Shown here piece after piece: positions 1 to 11,065 of a stretch of 64,000 nt of DNA. The translations under genes and the position numbers were made by a program. The notes below the pieces were generated by a model. The model did not search any database. It was not told the DNA's origin and saw only the letters and a list, made by a program, of their open reading frames with translations. Source of the stretch: Cephalopachus bancanus (lineage: Eukaryota; Chordata; Mammalia; Primates; Tarsiidae); NCBI GenBank assembly GCA_027257055.1, contig JAPVLO010000278.1:1922001-1986000 (forward strand). The letters run 5' to 3'. The stretch's first letter is position 1; every line of letters begins with the position of its first letter.

Positions 1-748
1 AACCTCACCAATCATCAGGGAGATGTAAATCAAAACCACACTGAGATACCACCTAACTCCAGTCAGAATGGCAATTATCAATAACTCAAAAATAACAGTT
101 GCTGGAGAGGGTGTGGTGAAAAGGGACACTTCTACACTGTTGGTGGGAGTACAAACTAGTGCAACCTCTGTGAAAAATAGTATGGCAATTCCTAAAAGCT
201 CTAAATATTGACCTCCCATATAATCCCACAATCCCCCTACTGGGAATATACCCTGAAGAACTCAAATCACTCTATAAAAAGGATACCTGCACACGTATGT
301 TTATCGCAGCATTGTTCACAATAGCAAGAACCTGGAAGCAACCATGCTGTCCATCAAAAGAGGACTGGATTAAAAAAATGTGGTACATATGCACGATAGA
401 ATACTACGCAGTCATAAAAAAGAACAAAATCATGAATTTCACAGCAACCTGGATGGAACTAGAGTCTATAATACTGAGTGACCTCTCACAGAAACAAAGA
501 TCTGAGTGTGTTCTCACTTATATAGTGGACCTTGAACATTCAACGTAATATTATAAGAAAATGACTGACAGTGGTGGGAAACTAAGGGAGGGGAGGAGTA
601 GGGAGATGGGATTAATGGTAGTAAATATCTGTCTGGAGATGGGGAGACACCTCTTATCAACAAGGGTGTCTGAACGAAGGATATTTGTATACCTAACCCT
701 TAACTGTACCCCACAATATCATAATAAAAAATATTGATTAAAAAAAAA
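1..748 (+). mobile_element. L1 LINE, 3' end (end of ORF2 and 3' UTR)
   Basis: The segment reads like the end of L1 ORF2 followed by a 3' UTR and a poly-A tail near 740-748. A stretch at 297-548 still reads open and contains the L1-type phrases around 'DWIKKMWYICTIEYYAVIKKNK', which is the usual region coding for the last part of ORF2. The UTR ends with the motif ACCCTTAACTGTACCCCAC before the A tail, and the same terminal motif recurs in other L1 pieces of this window. It is 5' truncated by the window edge, so its full length is unknown. It is not a functional gene. Confidence 0.88.
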
Positions 749-774
749 TCTCCACTTTGTACACCATACCAAAA

Positions 775-1200
775 AAAATGGTCTAGATCAATAGGCTTTT
801 TGTTTTCTGATTTTTCTGGTTCCTGATTTCTAGCATTATCAAGTCATGCCTAAATGTGTTAAATTTATGACAATTTTGTAACAATAAGGTATCAATTTTT
901 ATTAATATTTAATAGATTCTTAAGAAATTATTGTATCTATATTTAGAACACAGGTTTCTAAATGTATCCCTCAGATCTTCCTTATTAATTATGCTCCTTA
1001 CAATTTCTAAATTGCATTTTATATTTTGTTCACTGGATTTGTCATGACCCAGAAATAAATTAAAATGTCTCACTATTATGTTTTTATTTCTTCCTTAATT
1101 CTCTTTTTTATGAATTTTCAGATACACTCACATTTAATATATGTAAGATTCACAACTATTTTATCTTCATTGTGAATTGTATCCTCTAAATAAAAAGTCA
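775..1200 (-). mobile_element. Ancient L1 fragment, antisense
   Basis: The AT-rich text, with phrases such as a 'TTTATTTCTTCCTTAATTCT' run followed by 'AATATATGTAAGATTCACAA', matches the layout of reverse-complemented L1 ORF2 near the reverse transcriptase end. Divergence is high and the borders are uncertain. The following stretch 1200-2100 is AT-rich and I recognise nothing in it. Confidence 0.4.
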
Positions 1201-2104
1201 ATTCATTTCAAAATAATAATAAAAAATGAATAAATAAAATAATTAAAGTGAATTAAAGCAAGACTTGAAAAATTGAAGAGGAGTATGTGTTGGTACCATG
1301 GGAAAATTTCACCTTGTACAAAGAAAAATTTTTTTCCAAGTAAAACAGTAAAATTATTGCAATTACAGTAAGAATCCTAAGGGAATTTGGAGAGATATCA
1401 ACAATCTTCTAAAGTTTATCTGTAAGTATACATAAGTGAGACCAGCCTAAGTATACCTTGATAAATGGCAATAATAAGTAGTTAATAATAGGTACTCTCA
1501 AAGGCAAATTAGCCGACCAAAAGGTTAAAATTTGATTCATAATTTATATATGTAACACTAAATATCGCACAAATGTATGCTGACATTATAAAACACAAGA
1601 CATTCTTATGACCACTGAATAGATGACACACAGGGTGCTGTGAACAGCTTGTGGCAACACTGAATGAGTATGCAGTAGTGTTACTTCCTGACATTCTCAA
1701 TTATGGTAGATTACATTCAAAAAGCAAATATCAAATAACTACTATCTTTAGTTGCTTAAATTTTTCTAGCATATACATTTAAAATGTTTAAAAAAATTAC
1801 TAGTGTCAATTTCTTTTTTTCAATTTTAGCATAAGATTTGTTATCATTTCATAAGACATTAATTTTCCATTGGAACATAGTTTAAGCAATGCTGCTAAAT
1901 ATGTTGGAAAATCTTACCGTCTAACAAGAGAATGATAGATATTTCCAATAGAAAAGTGGTCAAAGAACACTGTCAGGTAATTAATTTTAAGAAATGGGCA
2001 ACAAACATATATAAAATCCACCTTATTACTAAATAAAGATGGACTTTAAATTGAAATGTAAGTTTTTGTACCTATTAAATGTACAAAGACTGTGGATCAC
2101 TCCC

Positions 2105-3105
2105 CCTACCTGCAGAGGTACATGCTCTTACACTGTTGGTGTGAGTATAAGTCAGCCCAAACTTTTAGAGGACAAATTAATACAACATGTTAAAATAGTT
2201 AAAGAAATGTAAATATTTCAGCACAAGAATTCTGCATCTTGGATGTACTTAAAGATTTATCTATATTAATGTTTAGTTCTGTCTTATTTATAAAAGAGAA
2301 ATAAACGTTTGAAAATAGAGAACTGGTTAGTTAAATTATGACGTGTTCATGCAATAGAACACATTGCAGTCTTTAAAATACTATAGAAAAGTACATAATG
2401 ACATGAAAAAATAGTCATAAAAAAGCTTTGAAACAACATGACTCTATTTTTCTTTAATTTTAACCATGGCTATTTTGGATGATAGGATAAAATTATTTCT
2501 TTGTACTCTGCTTATTTCCATTAAAAAAAGAAGTTTAAAAAGCCTGAATAATGATTAATAAGATTCTGGAAACAATTTGGCAAATGTATAAGAACATCAA
2601 AATATTTCTATCATTTGCTCTAGCAGCAATCTGGCCTAAACCAAATAGGAAATGTAGGCAGATGTTTATAAGCCACAATGTCACTCAAAATATTATTGTT
2701 ATTATTTTAATAATTTTATATTCAAAGTCTTGACAAAAAACATTATTTATAAGAGTGAACAACTGGGAACAACTCAAATATTCACCAATATGACTTTGGC
2801 TAAATAAATCATGGTACTATCATGCTAAAAAATATTAGATAATCATTAAAATATGTTGTCAAATAATTTTTAGCAACAATGAAGAAATACTTATGACAGT
2901 GCTAAGAGACAAAAGTAAGCTATAAAAGCTATATAAGATTCTGTAAATGCATATTCTACATACTATATAGAAATGCATTGAAAAATATTGAAAGATATGA
3001 ACTAAGGTTTAATAGTGATTATATGTAGGTTAAGTTTTCTTCACTAAAACTCTCTGAATTTCCCCGAAATTCTAAAGAATAAGAATATATGAACATAACA
3101 TAGTT
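2105..3105 (+). mobile_element. Ancient LINE debris (L1M/HAL1-type 3' ends)
   Basis: Two successive blocks (about 2105-2530 and 2540-3105) each follow the order of an old L1/HAL1 3' end: a 'single-digit per cent readable' match to the 'ggaaacaatttggcaa... aagaacatcaaaatat' type text, then 'aataaatcatggtac', then an AT-rich UTR. Both are heavily mutated and lack open frames. The arrangement suggests two copies or an internal duplication of one old element. Confidence 0.45.
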
Positions 3106-3203
3106 GAAAAAAGTGCAAATGTGGTTATGAAGAAGGTGTGGCAACATGAAGATTGTACACAGTCAATGGAAAAAGTAGAAGTCAAAATCAGAGGTACAGT
3201 CAA

Positions 3204-3600
3204 TGTTATGAACTGAAAGTTTGGGTTCTTCCAAAATTCATATGCTGAAGTTCTAATCCTCTGTGTGGTTTTGGAGATGGGGCCTTTGGCAGTAATTAAG
3301 GTTGAATGAGGTCATAAGGGTGAGGCCCTGATTCGATAGGATGAGTGTCCTTATAAGAAGAGATAACAGGTAGCTCTGTTTCTCTCCCTTTCTATGTGCA
3401 TGCACTGAGGAAAGGCCGTATGAGGACATAAGAAGGCAGCCATTGGCCAGCCAGAAAGAGAGCTCTCACCAGAAACCTAATCAATTGGGACCTTGATCGT
3501 GAACTTCCCAGCCTCCAGAACTCTGAGAAAATAAATTTCTGTTGTTTAAGTCATTCAGTCTATGGTATTTTGTTATGGCGGCATGATCACCTTAATATAC
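3204..3600 (+). mobile_element. MLT1A-type MaLR LTR
   Basis: It starts with TGTTATG and contains in order the landmarks of an MLT1A long terminal repeat: 'CCAAAATTCATATG', 'GGTCATAAGGGTGAGGCCCT', 'TCCTTATAAGAAGAG', 'AGAGCTCTCACCAGAAACC', the exon-like 'CCAGCCTCCAGAACTCTGAG', the polyadenylation signal region 'AAAATAAATTTCTGTTGTTTAAG', and the end 'GTATTTTGTTATGGCGGC'. It is nearly full length for a solo LTR. No internal retroviral sequence adjoins it. Confidence 0.88.
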
Positions 3601-4003
3601 TAGGTTTAAAAACCAATCTGTTTAAAATGGAAGGAAATATTTTAAAAAGTAATATCTGCTGAGTATATTTCTCCCTGTCCTGTTTTCTAAATGGTGGATT
3701 CTGTGTTACAGGTGATGGCTTGCTGGTCATGGGAACAAATCCTCTAGTGGTTCTGGCAGGCCACCCATGTGTGGCTGCCCTATTTGTGGAATAGTGTATT
3801 TAATACTGGTATCTGATTTTAAAAGATTGTTGGCCCAGAAAGACCTTCAGAGGAGATTCACTAAGTCTGTGAAGGTTCTTTCAAAAACAATATCTGGGCT
3901 AATGGGTTGGAGAAGAAAACATGTCTTCAGGTAGTAACACTTAACACCGCTGGCATTTTCTTCTGCCTCTAAGATTCTCTTAGAAATTTTCTTAGAAACT
4001 TTC

Positions 4004-4140
4004 TGGCTGAGTGCAGTGGCTCACATCCATAAACCCAGCACTTTGGGAGGCCAGAGTTAGAGGATTGCTTGAGGCCAGGATTTCGAGACCAGCCTGGGCA
4101 ACATAGTGAGACCCCATCTCTACAACACATACAGATAACT
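4004..4140 (+). mobile_element. Alu left monomer (FLAM/AluJ-like)
   Basis: The text matches a 7SL-derived left arm: 'GCAGTGGCTCACATCC', 'CAGCACTTTGGGAGGCCAGA', 'GAGACCAGCCTGGGCAACAT', 'GACCCCATCTCTAC'. The AluJ-type 'AACATAGTGAGACC' is present. It is separated from a right arm at 4194 by about 50 bases that are not the normal A-rich linker. A repeated CTTAGAAA motif lies on both sides (before 4004 and near 4168), which may be a target duplication. Confidence 0.85.
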
Positions 4141-4170
4141 AACTAAATAAAAATCTAAAAAACTGTCTTA

Positions 4171-4347
<177 letters not shown>

Positions 4348-5187
4348 AAAAAAAGAAGACAGACATTTTAGTGATTATACATCAGACTTCTATTTTGTTT
4401 ATCCTACTCCATTCTAAATTAAATTTAGAAAATAGAGGTTTTCATTTTCAATGTTTGTAGAAGGAGGTAGTGAAGGAGCAAGACCATCACACATAACCTT
4501 ATTGCCCAGCATGACAATTGAGCCAGTGCAGATGCAGAAGCTCCAGGGACAGCGTGAACAAGAGGGCTCCTCAGGGAGGAAAGATGGTGGATGTCTGCAC
4601 AGTCTTGAGTGAGCTGCCTACCATGGCATCAGCATGAATGTGTCCTTCCCAAAAATCTCAAGACCTTTCCAGTAAGTGGATAAAATCTCAATAACAATAT
4701 CATCTGTATTTTTGCAAATTATCTAGAAACCATTTACTTTCTTACCAACTACTTGATATTTTTATCTACCTCTAAATGTTACTGACCAAAAAAAAAAAAA
4801 AAAAGGCCGATCCACAGCTGTGGAAATTCTAAGCCCTGCAGCAAGTATTAAATTGGGCCGTTCTGTGTCCTGTGCTGACAAATTGTTATACTCTGGAGCC
4901 TGACGACCCACAAGTGTCTCAGTTAGAGGCATGGTTGTGGCAGCAATGTTATAGAGTTGTTTACACTTGACTTTATTATTTTAAAACAACAAGCAACCCT
5001 TCAGGTTTCCCAAAAGCTCCCCAAACCTAATAAATAGAAATGGCTTTCCCTCTGTACTCCAGAGCTGATCAGAGGGTGACTGCATCTTCTGGTTAGTCCA
5101 TACAATGAAGATATGCACCTCTGTAGACTAAATGTCTTCCTTATAACTAGCTTTTTCAAGATGTCGGGACATCAGGTGGCAGCTGCT

Positions 5188-5344
5188 CCTTCTTCCTTTT
5201 CTTCTTCTTCTTCTTCTTCTTCTTCTTCTTCTTCTTCTTCTTCTTCTTCTTCTTCTTCTTCTTCTTCTTCTTCTTCCTCCTCCTCCTCTTCTTCCTCTTC
5301 TTCCTCTATCTTCCTCTCCTCCTCCTCCTCCTCCTCCTTCTTTT
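5188..5344. repeat. (TTC)n / (TCC)n trinucleotide microsatellite
   Basis: About 76 bases from 5201 are pure TTC (roughly 25 units), followed by mixed TTC/TCC triplets until the antisense Alu begins. Read on the minus strand this is (GAA)n directly after the 3' end of that Alu, so the tract most likely grew from the Alu A-tail. A long apparent poly-serine reading frame here is only a product of the repeat. Confidence 0.97.
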
Positions 5345-5621
5345 AGAGAAAGAGTTCCACTCTGTCACCCAGGCTGGAGCAGAGTGACACAATCATAGCT
5401 CACTGCAACCTCGACCTCCTGAGCTCCAGTGATTCTTCAGTTTCAGCCTCCCAAGTAGCTGGGCCTACAGGTATAAGCCACCATACATGAGTGATTTTTT
5501 TTGTAGAGATGGAGTCTTGTTATGTTGCCCAGGCAGGTCTTGAATTCCTGGGCTCAAGCGGTCCTCCCGCTTCGGCCTCCCAAAGTGCTGGGATTACAGG
5601 TGTGAGCCACTGCCCCCGGCC
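5345..5621 (-). mobile_element. AluJ-like element, antisense
   Basis: Reverse-complement Alu landmarks are present: 'CACTCTGTCACCCAGGCTGG', 'AGCTCACTGCAACCTCGACC', 'TTGTAGAGATGGAGTC', 'GTTATGTTGCCCAGGCAGG', 'CCTCCCAAAGTGCTGGGATT'. The left arm carries the old form, in which the B-box region reads GAATTCCTGGGCTC on the plus strand. It lacks the young-type hairpins. Its A-tail is replaced by the TTC tract at 5188. Confidence 0.93.
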
Positions 5622-7329
5622 ATATCAGACTTCTTACATTGTGAAGATCCTTGCATTTGCATGGAACCTTCCTCCTTATCAATCCCCCTTTCTTATCACA
5701 GCCCATAGCAGGCCCTGGTACTCTGGACCTTATCAGTTGAGTTAAGGAGAATTTGGTTAAGGAGAATTTGGCAGTAAGGGTCTTGACAATGGATGCCAAA
5801 CCCTGCCAAAAGAGAGAAAATTGGATCCTCTGACATGTCTTGAACAATGAAATTGATAACTTAAAAAAAAAAGGAAATGTAATGTTATAGCAGTGTATTT
5901 TGGTTTTTAGGAAAATGTACTCCTGTCTTAAGAAATGACCTGTTTGATTTGTCTAAATGTTAGCTTCCACAAAAGATTGCAAATTTCTCAGTAGTAAAGA
6001 CCACTTCCTGCATTCATGCTGTACACACTATGGTGCCAGACACTCTGTGGGCTACAACATAAATGCCATGTTACTTGTGACGTTGAAAAGAATTTTCTGT
6101 TTGATCCAGTAGAATACATTATATTACTATTTTTGTCCAGTGAATTCAATGAACAAACAGAGGGAACTGGTTGTTTTGGGACAATGCAGACTCTTTTCTC
6201 ATTTGCCTACTGTATGTTTCTTACAACTGTGTGTGTGTTACACACACACAAGGTAAGCTGTCCGGTAATCTAAATGACAACGGGACCATTCTGGCATCTA
6301 GCTTCTCTGAGAGCTACTATCGGAAACAGTCTGCTGCCATTTACTCATATTACAGAGTTCTGACTGTTCATTGCTTTAATAATCATTAAAGAAGGCTATT
6401 TTGCTTGAACAAAAGTTACATCATTTGCTTAATATTTTTGGAGTTTCTACCTGGTGCATGGTGAGACCTCGCTTCCTGTCCCTGAATAGTTTGTTGGTGC
6501 TTTGGACAGCTCCCATCCCACGTCCCAGCAGACTCTATGGAAGCCCTCATTCAACCCCTCTTTCTGTCTCCTTGGCAGATCTCTCCAGAGGGATTTGAAC
6601 CATGCTGACAGCTCTCCATGCTGGTCTGAGACCCTCCTGTTGCCGCCTTTCCACTCATTTTGTTTGCACAGTTTAATTGACACAGGACTGACACTTGTTT
6701 AGGGGTGTTGATTCTCAGGACACTGCTTGCCCTGTTAGATCAGGGTCTCAGAACCAAATCAGAGCCCCGTGCTTCTGACTGGCTGAGAGGGGAAGGGCAG
6801 ATATTGAAATGCATTTTAGACTTGACTATGTCACACAGTCTACACATGTGAAAGTGATCCTCCTCCATTAGTGAGATCTAATCACGCAAACAAAAGATCG
6901 ATTACATCCTAAAAGCACAAGTTTTTTTAAAAAAATTCCTTGAGGTTTGTAGGGGAATCGTGGAAAAAACAGTGCCCGTGATATTAAACAAACAGACTGG
7001 AGTCTCATTGTAGTCACACAGAAATCCAAGGACCTGGGCTTCAAGTGGAAACAGAAGTGAACGTTTTGCACCCTATTTGGCTATTTATCCCTTCAGTGAT
7101 ATTTTCCATTTAAAGTATATACAAAAGAAGTCACTGGGTAAAAAAAACCAAAGCAGTTTCCGTCAATCAAGAAAATCAAGCGTCAACACTCAAGTCAATG
7201 CCTCCTGTACCGTGTTTGAGGTTCTTCTATGTTACCCCTTTTCTGCTGCTTGTTTCCTTTGCCTTGCCTGCTTCAGGGGCATGACAAGTGGAAGGCCCAC
7301 ACAGTCCTATCTTTTATGGCAAATATCTG
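5622..7329. other. Unique sequence, no gene recognised
   Basis: About 1.7 kb without a recognised repeat or a convincing coding exon. It includes a short tandem duplication near 5742-5772 (a 15-16 base unit around GTTAAGGAGAATTTG, twice) and an 11-base-arm palindrome at 6228-6250. Short open frames exist on both strands, but none has codon patterns, conserved motifs or flanking splice signals that I would trust. Confidence 0.5.
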
Positions 7330-7450
7330 ACAAATCCCTGGGGACAGGATTTAAGACCAACACGTTGTTGTGAGAATTAAAGAAAACAGTTACGTGAAAA
7401 ACGCTCCTCACATTTCTTGGGACATAGTGAGTGCTCATTCTATTTGTTTA
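7330..7450 (+). repeat. MIR SINE fragment
   Basis: The motif 'GTTGTGAGAATTAAAG' followed by 'GACATAGTGAGTGCTCA' is the 3' half of a MIR element. No other feature is seen between 7451 and 8695. An open minus-strand frame of about 125 codons at 7564-7941 resembles no family I know and is probably chance. Confidence 0.6.
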
Positions 7451-8707
7451 TGTATATATTTATTTGCTTGTATGTATATAGACCTACCATGATTCCAGAA
7501 AGGATTTAGCTTTCAAAAGTAATCACAAAGAGTCTGATATGATCTAATACATGATTCTGGGCCCTATGGTAGAAATATAGAGAACATTCTCCCTATATTT
7601 TCCCACTCCGTTTTCCCACCATTTTTCCTCCTAAATATGTCTTGCAAGGCATTTTCTATACCTCTCTCTTCATGAGAATGGTTCTCAGAGAGGCCATCAG
7701 CACGTTGTGTGACAATTCCAAGCGGAACCCCATTGAGTTTGCCACTGCTCCTGGGACTTAGGTCATCAGAGACAATTAACAATGCCACGGGGTAGGCAGA
7801 ACCCATAAATGTTAAAAAATTGCCAAAGGATACCTCTGCCCAAGCAGGCAGTATGTGCCCTGACAGATAGAATGAAAGCACTGAAATAATCCAAGCAGCC
7901 TGGCAAAGAACCAAATCAGGAGTAGGAAACAGAACTTCCATACATATGAGTTGGGCAACTTGATAGTGGGCCCCTGAGACAGAAGCAAATAAGACAGCCT
8001 ACTCTCCACATGGCCAGTCTGTTTTCCAAGGCAGTCAAAGATAAACAGTCACAGATGATGAATACAGGGGGAGATTCAGGTGCCTTCAGCCCCCATACTC
8101 ATTCCTGGAGAGGAATCTTAGTCATAAAGCAGATCATTTTCTCTGCTAATTCTCCATTGAGCAGTTGAGACCCAGCACCTATTTTTAATGCAACTTTATT
8201 TGAAGCTTCAGTGATGATGAAAGAAAAGTTTAGAACAGAAAATCACAATTACTACATAAGCTCAAACTTGCCTTTGAGTGTCAGGCAGGGTTAATTTCCA
8301 GTTTCATTCTTAACCTGTCATGTGACTGGTGGATGCTCAACCTCTATCAGGTTTTTCCCCCCCTTGGATCTGTTCCATACTATCTCCCAGCCCTAGAAAG
8401 AGACAAACTTTTTCTTCCTTCCATGCTCAATCCCTGTCCCAGGGTTAATCTCGTCCCAGGATTATCATTCCAGGGATAACCTGGAACATTCATCTCCTTC
8501 AGGGGAGATTCCATGCCCAACCACATGGCTTTGACTTTTTTAATCATTCGAAAGCTATCACAACTTAGCGGTTCATTGCCCAAAGTTGGGGTAATTTAGT
8601 GTTCTCTGTGGTCCAATTACATTTATGCCAACTCTTTACTCTTGACCTTGGAATAAGTCTTGTTTAACATTTTGTAATCACTTATGTTTCACAGCAAACA
8701 GAACTTT

Positions 8708-8864
8708 ATATATATATTATACATATAATATATATATTTTTTATTTTAAAGATGTGGGGTACAATTCAGGATTATGTAAACAAGTGGACATCGTACAGGT
8801 AAAGTTTGGGCCTTCCTTTGGTCCCCACTTTGTCAGGTTTAAGATCAGGTACACTTATTGATAT
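8708..8864 (-). mobile_element. L1 3'-UTR stub, antisense, with target duplication
   Basis: The segment holds 'GATGTGGGGTACAATTCAGG', the reverse complement of the L1 terminal motif seen elsewhere in the window, preceded by a T/TA-rich run that is the A-tail on the other strand. A 12-base direct repeat AAACAGAACTTT flanks it at 8696-8707 and 8865-8876. This marks a target-primed insertion of a strongly 5'-truncated L1. The tail has turned into an imperfect (TA)n tract. Confidence 0.85.
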
Positions 8865-8879
8865 AAACAGAACTTTTAC

Positions 8880-9035
8880 AAGAATTCTACCATGAGATCC
8901 TTTACAACAAAACTGTGAGGCAGGCATTGTCTTCATTATATAGATGGGCAAACTGAGGCTTATAGATGTTAAGTGGTTTGTCCTGCTGCTGTTGGACAGA
9001 TATAGTGAGATTTCCATATCATCACCACTGACTGT
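8880..9035 (-). repeat. MIR SINE fragment, antisense
   Basis: The diagnostic text 'GATGGGCAAACTGAGGCTTA' followed by 'GTTAAGTGGTTTGTCC' is the reverse complement of the MIR core (the 'CCTCAGTTTCC' and 'GGGCAAGTT' region). It is old and diverged. Confidence 0.7.
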
Positions 9036-9171
9036 GTGGTGCCTTGTCAGGAGATGCTAACAACACACTTCTTAAATTTTCTCATGATAAGAACACCATA
9101 TACCTATGAGGATAAATTGCTGAAGTGCAATAAATTGTAAAAAAAAAAAATTGATAGAAATAGTGACATAA

Positions 9172-9454
9172 GCCGGGCTCGGTGGCTCAGCCTGTAATCC
9201 CGCTCTTTGGGAGGCTGAGGTGAGTGGATTGCCAGAGCCCGCGGGTTCAAGACCCACCTGGGCAACTTGGCGAGACCTCATCTCTACAATAAATCAAAAA
9301 TCAGCCGGGCGTGGTAGCGCGCGCCTGTAATTCTGGCTACTCGGAAGGCTGAGGCGGAAGGATTGCCGGAGCCAGCATGTCGAGGCTGCGGTGGCCGGGA
9401 GCGGCCACTGCACTCCAGTCTGGGTGACAGAGTGAGACTCCAACTCAAATTAAA
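9172..9454 (+). mobile_element. Young lineage-specific Alu with target duplication
   Basis: Full-length dimer. It carries the young signature: GGTGGCTCAGCCTG (one base shorter than the usual GGCTCACGCCTG), the B-box hairpin region GCGGGTTCAAGACCCAC, 'CTACAATAAATCAAAAA' in the linker, and the right-arm hairpin GTGGCCGGGAGCGGCCAC. It retains the longer 'GGGCAACTTGGCGAGACC' form. The direct repeat AGAAATAGTGACATA occurs just before it and again after its A-tail. Confidence 0.96.
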
Positions 9455-9473
9455 AAAAAAGAAATAGTGACAT

Positions 9474-9780
9474 AGATTGGGAATAGTGGCTCATACCTGT
9501 CATACCTGCAATTCCAGCACTTTGGGAGGCCAGGATGGGAGGCCAGAAGTTAAGAATAGCCTGAGCAGCATAGCAAGACCCTGTCTGTACAAAAAAAAAA
9601 TTAGCCAACCATGGTGTTGAGCACCTATAATCCCAGCGACTGTGGAGGAAGAGGTGGGAAGATTGCTTGAGCCCGGGATTTCAAGGCTGCAGTGAGCTGT
9701 GATTGTGTCATTGCACTCCAGCCTGGATGACAGAGTGAGACTCAGTCTCCTAAAAAAAACACAAAAAAAAACCAAAACAA
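9474..9780 (+). mobile_element. AluJ-like element
   Basis: Old Alu dimer with 'CAGCACTTTGGGAGGCCAGG', 'CAGCATAGCAAGACCCTGTC', 'TGAGCCCGGGATTTCAAGGC' and 'TTGCACTCCAGCCTGGATGA', then an A-rich tail degenerated to A/C repeats. The younger Alu at 9172 sits directly upstream, and only its target duplication separates them. That younger insertion therefore happened at the 5' end of this older copy. The 9790-10955 stretch after it is unique with nothing recognised. Confidence 0.93.
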
Positions 9781-10959
9781 AACACCAAAAAAACCACCAA
9801 AAAACATAACAATATGGAAGAATAAGGACTGTAATGGTGGGTCAATTTTCCTAGATAGAAAAAAAATCTTAGAGTAGTATCAAGCTAGTTGGGGGGAGGG
9901 GGTTGTAGTGAGGGGCTGCACTGGAGCTGAGCTTGCTAGGAAACTAGTTTGTTCTTTACGTTGTATGAGTTGGCTTTGGGGACATTAATGACGGCTCCCT
10001 AGTTTTTAGCCTCCTCTCAGTTATGCAGACATGGAGATTTGGGGAAGGAGGCTGCCATGACTCAACCATTCTCTTAAAACAGAAAATTTTGGTGGTGAAA
10101 AGAATGTTAACTTTCACATCTACCTCCATTCATACCACAGTGGCTCCTGTTTATGGGGGAAAAGGATTTAAGAATGAGAGTCACAAAACCCCATGCATTC
10201 TATTTTTCATTTTAATTCCTGGCCTGGCTGTCTAGGGGTGGCTGACACTAGAGTACTTTCATATCCATTAGCTGTGTTTCCGTTGGGGATACAATTTTGC
10301 ATGAGCAGAAAACACTGTGGACTATGTTAACTCTATGCAGGCTGATGAACGTTACAGTTCCTAAAAGGAGTTTTGGAGTTTGATGTGGCATTCGTGGCTC
10401 AGGTCTGATTAGGGATAACCACTGGAGTGGACTACTTCCCCATTAGTTTGAGAAATTTACCACCCACCTTGAACCAAATGATTTAGGGAGAATCAGAAAG
10501 AGGACGACTGGGGTTTCCTGACTGTGAAATCAAAACAACTCCCAAGTACTTCTTCATTTAATCCTGAACACAAACTTCATTCTAATTATCCTACTAGTGA
10601 TAACTGAACAGTGTGAGATCCACTGTGAAATGAACATTACTAATGTAAAAAAATCTCAGCACATCCATCTTTTAAAAATTTAGTATTTTAATGTGATCCA
10701 TGACTTAGTCACCTTTTGTACCGCTTTCTGTTTGATTATAATTTTATCTATTAATCATGTTAATCCAATAGAATCTTCCTTAATCAAATGTGAGTCAATT
10801 ACCCAGTTCTTCAAATTATATTTTTAATGAAAGACATTTTTTAAAATTGAATGCCAATTAGAGCCAAGCCAAACTACCTCAGGAAAGTTTGGGTTCTCAC
10901 AGAACAGTTTGAGCCCTTGCCCATACCTACATTTCCTCTCCTTCTGATGAGGGCGTGCT

Positions 10960-11065
10960 GTGTGCTTTTAGACACAACCATTAACCTCTCTGTAATTCCC
11001 GGTTTTCCACCTGTGAAATGAGGATAATGATACTTCTGGCTTGGGAAATGATTTTATGACTCTTA
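10960..11065 (+). repeat. MIR SINE fragment
   Basis: 'CATTAACCTCTCTGTAATTC' followed by 'CACCTGTGAAATGAGGATAA' is the MIR core in sense orientation. From 11066 to 12233 I see only unique sequence, with a poly-T run at 11245-11262 and no gene. Confidence 0.75.

Noticed and set aside
297..548. Open frame in the first L1 as a gene
   Set aside because: It is the end of L1 ORF2 in a truncated copy. It is described as part of the mobile element.
5113..5346. Poly-serine open frame
   Set aside because: It is a direct reading of the TTC/TCC microsatellite and has no other content.
7564..7941. 125-codon minus-strand frame as a membrane protein
   Set aside because: It has hydrophobic stretches but no splice context, conserved motif or neighbouring exon. 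The length is within chance for a window this size.
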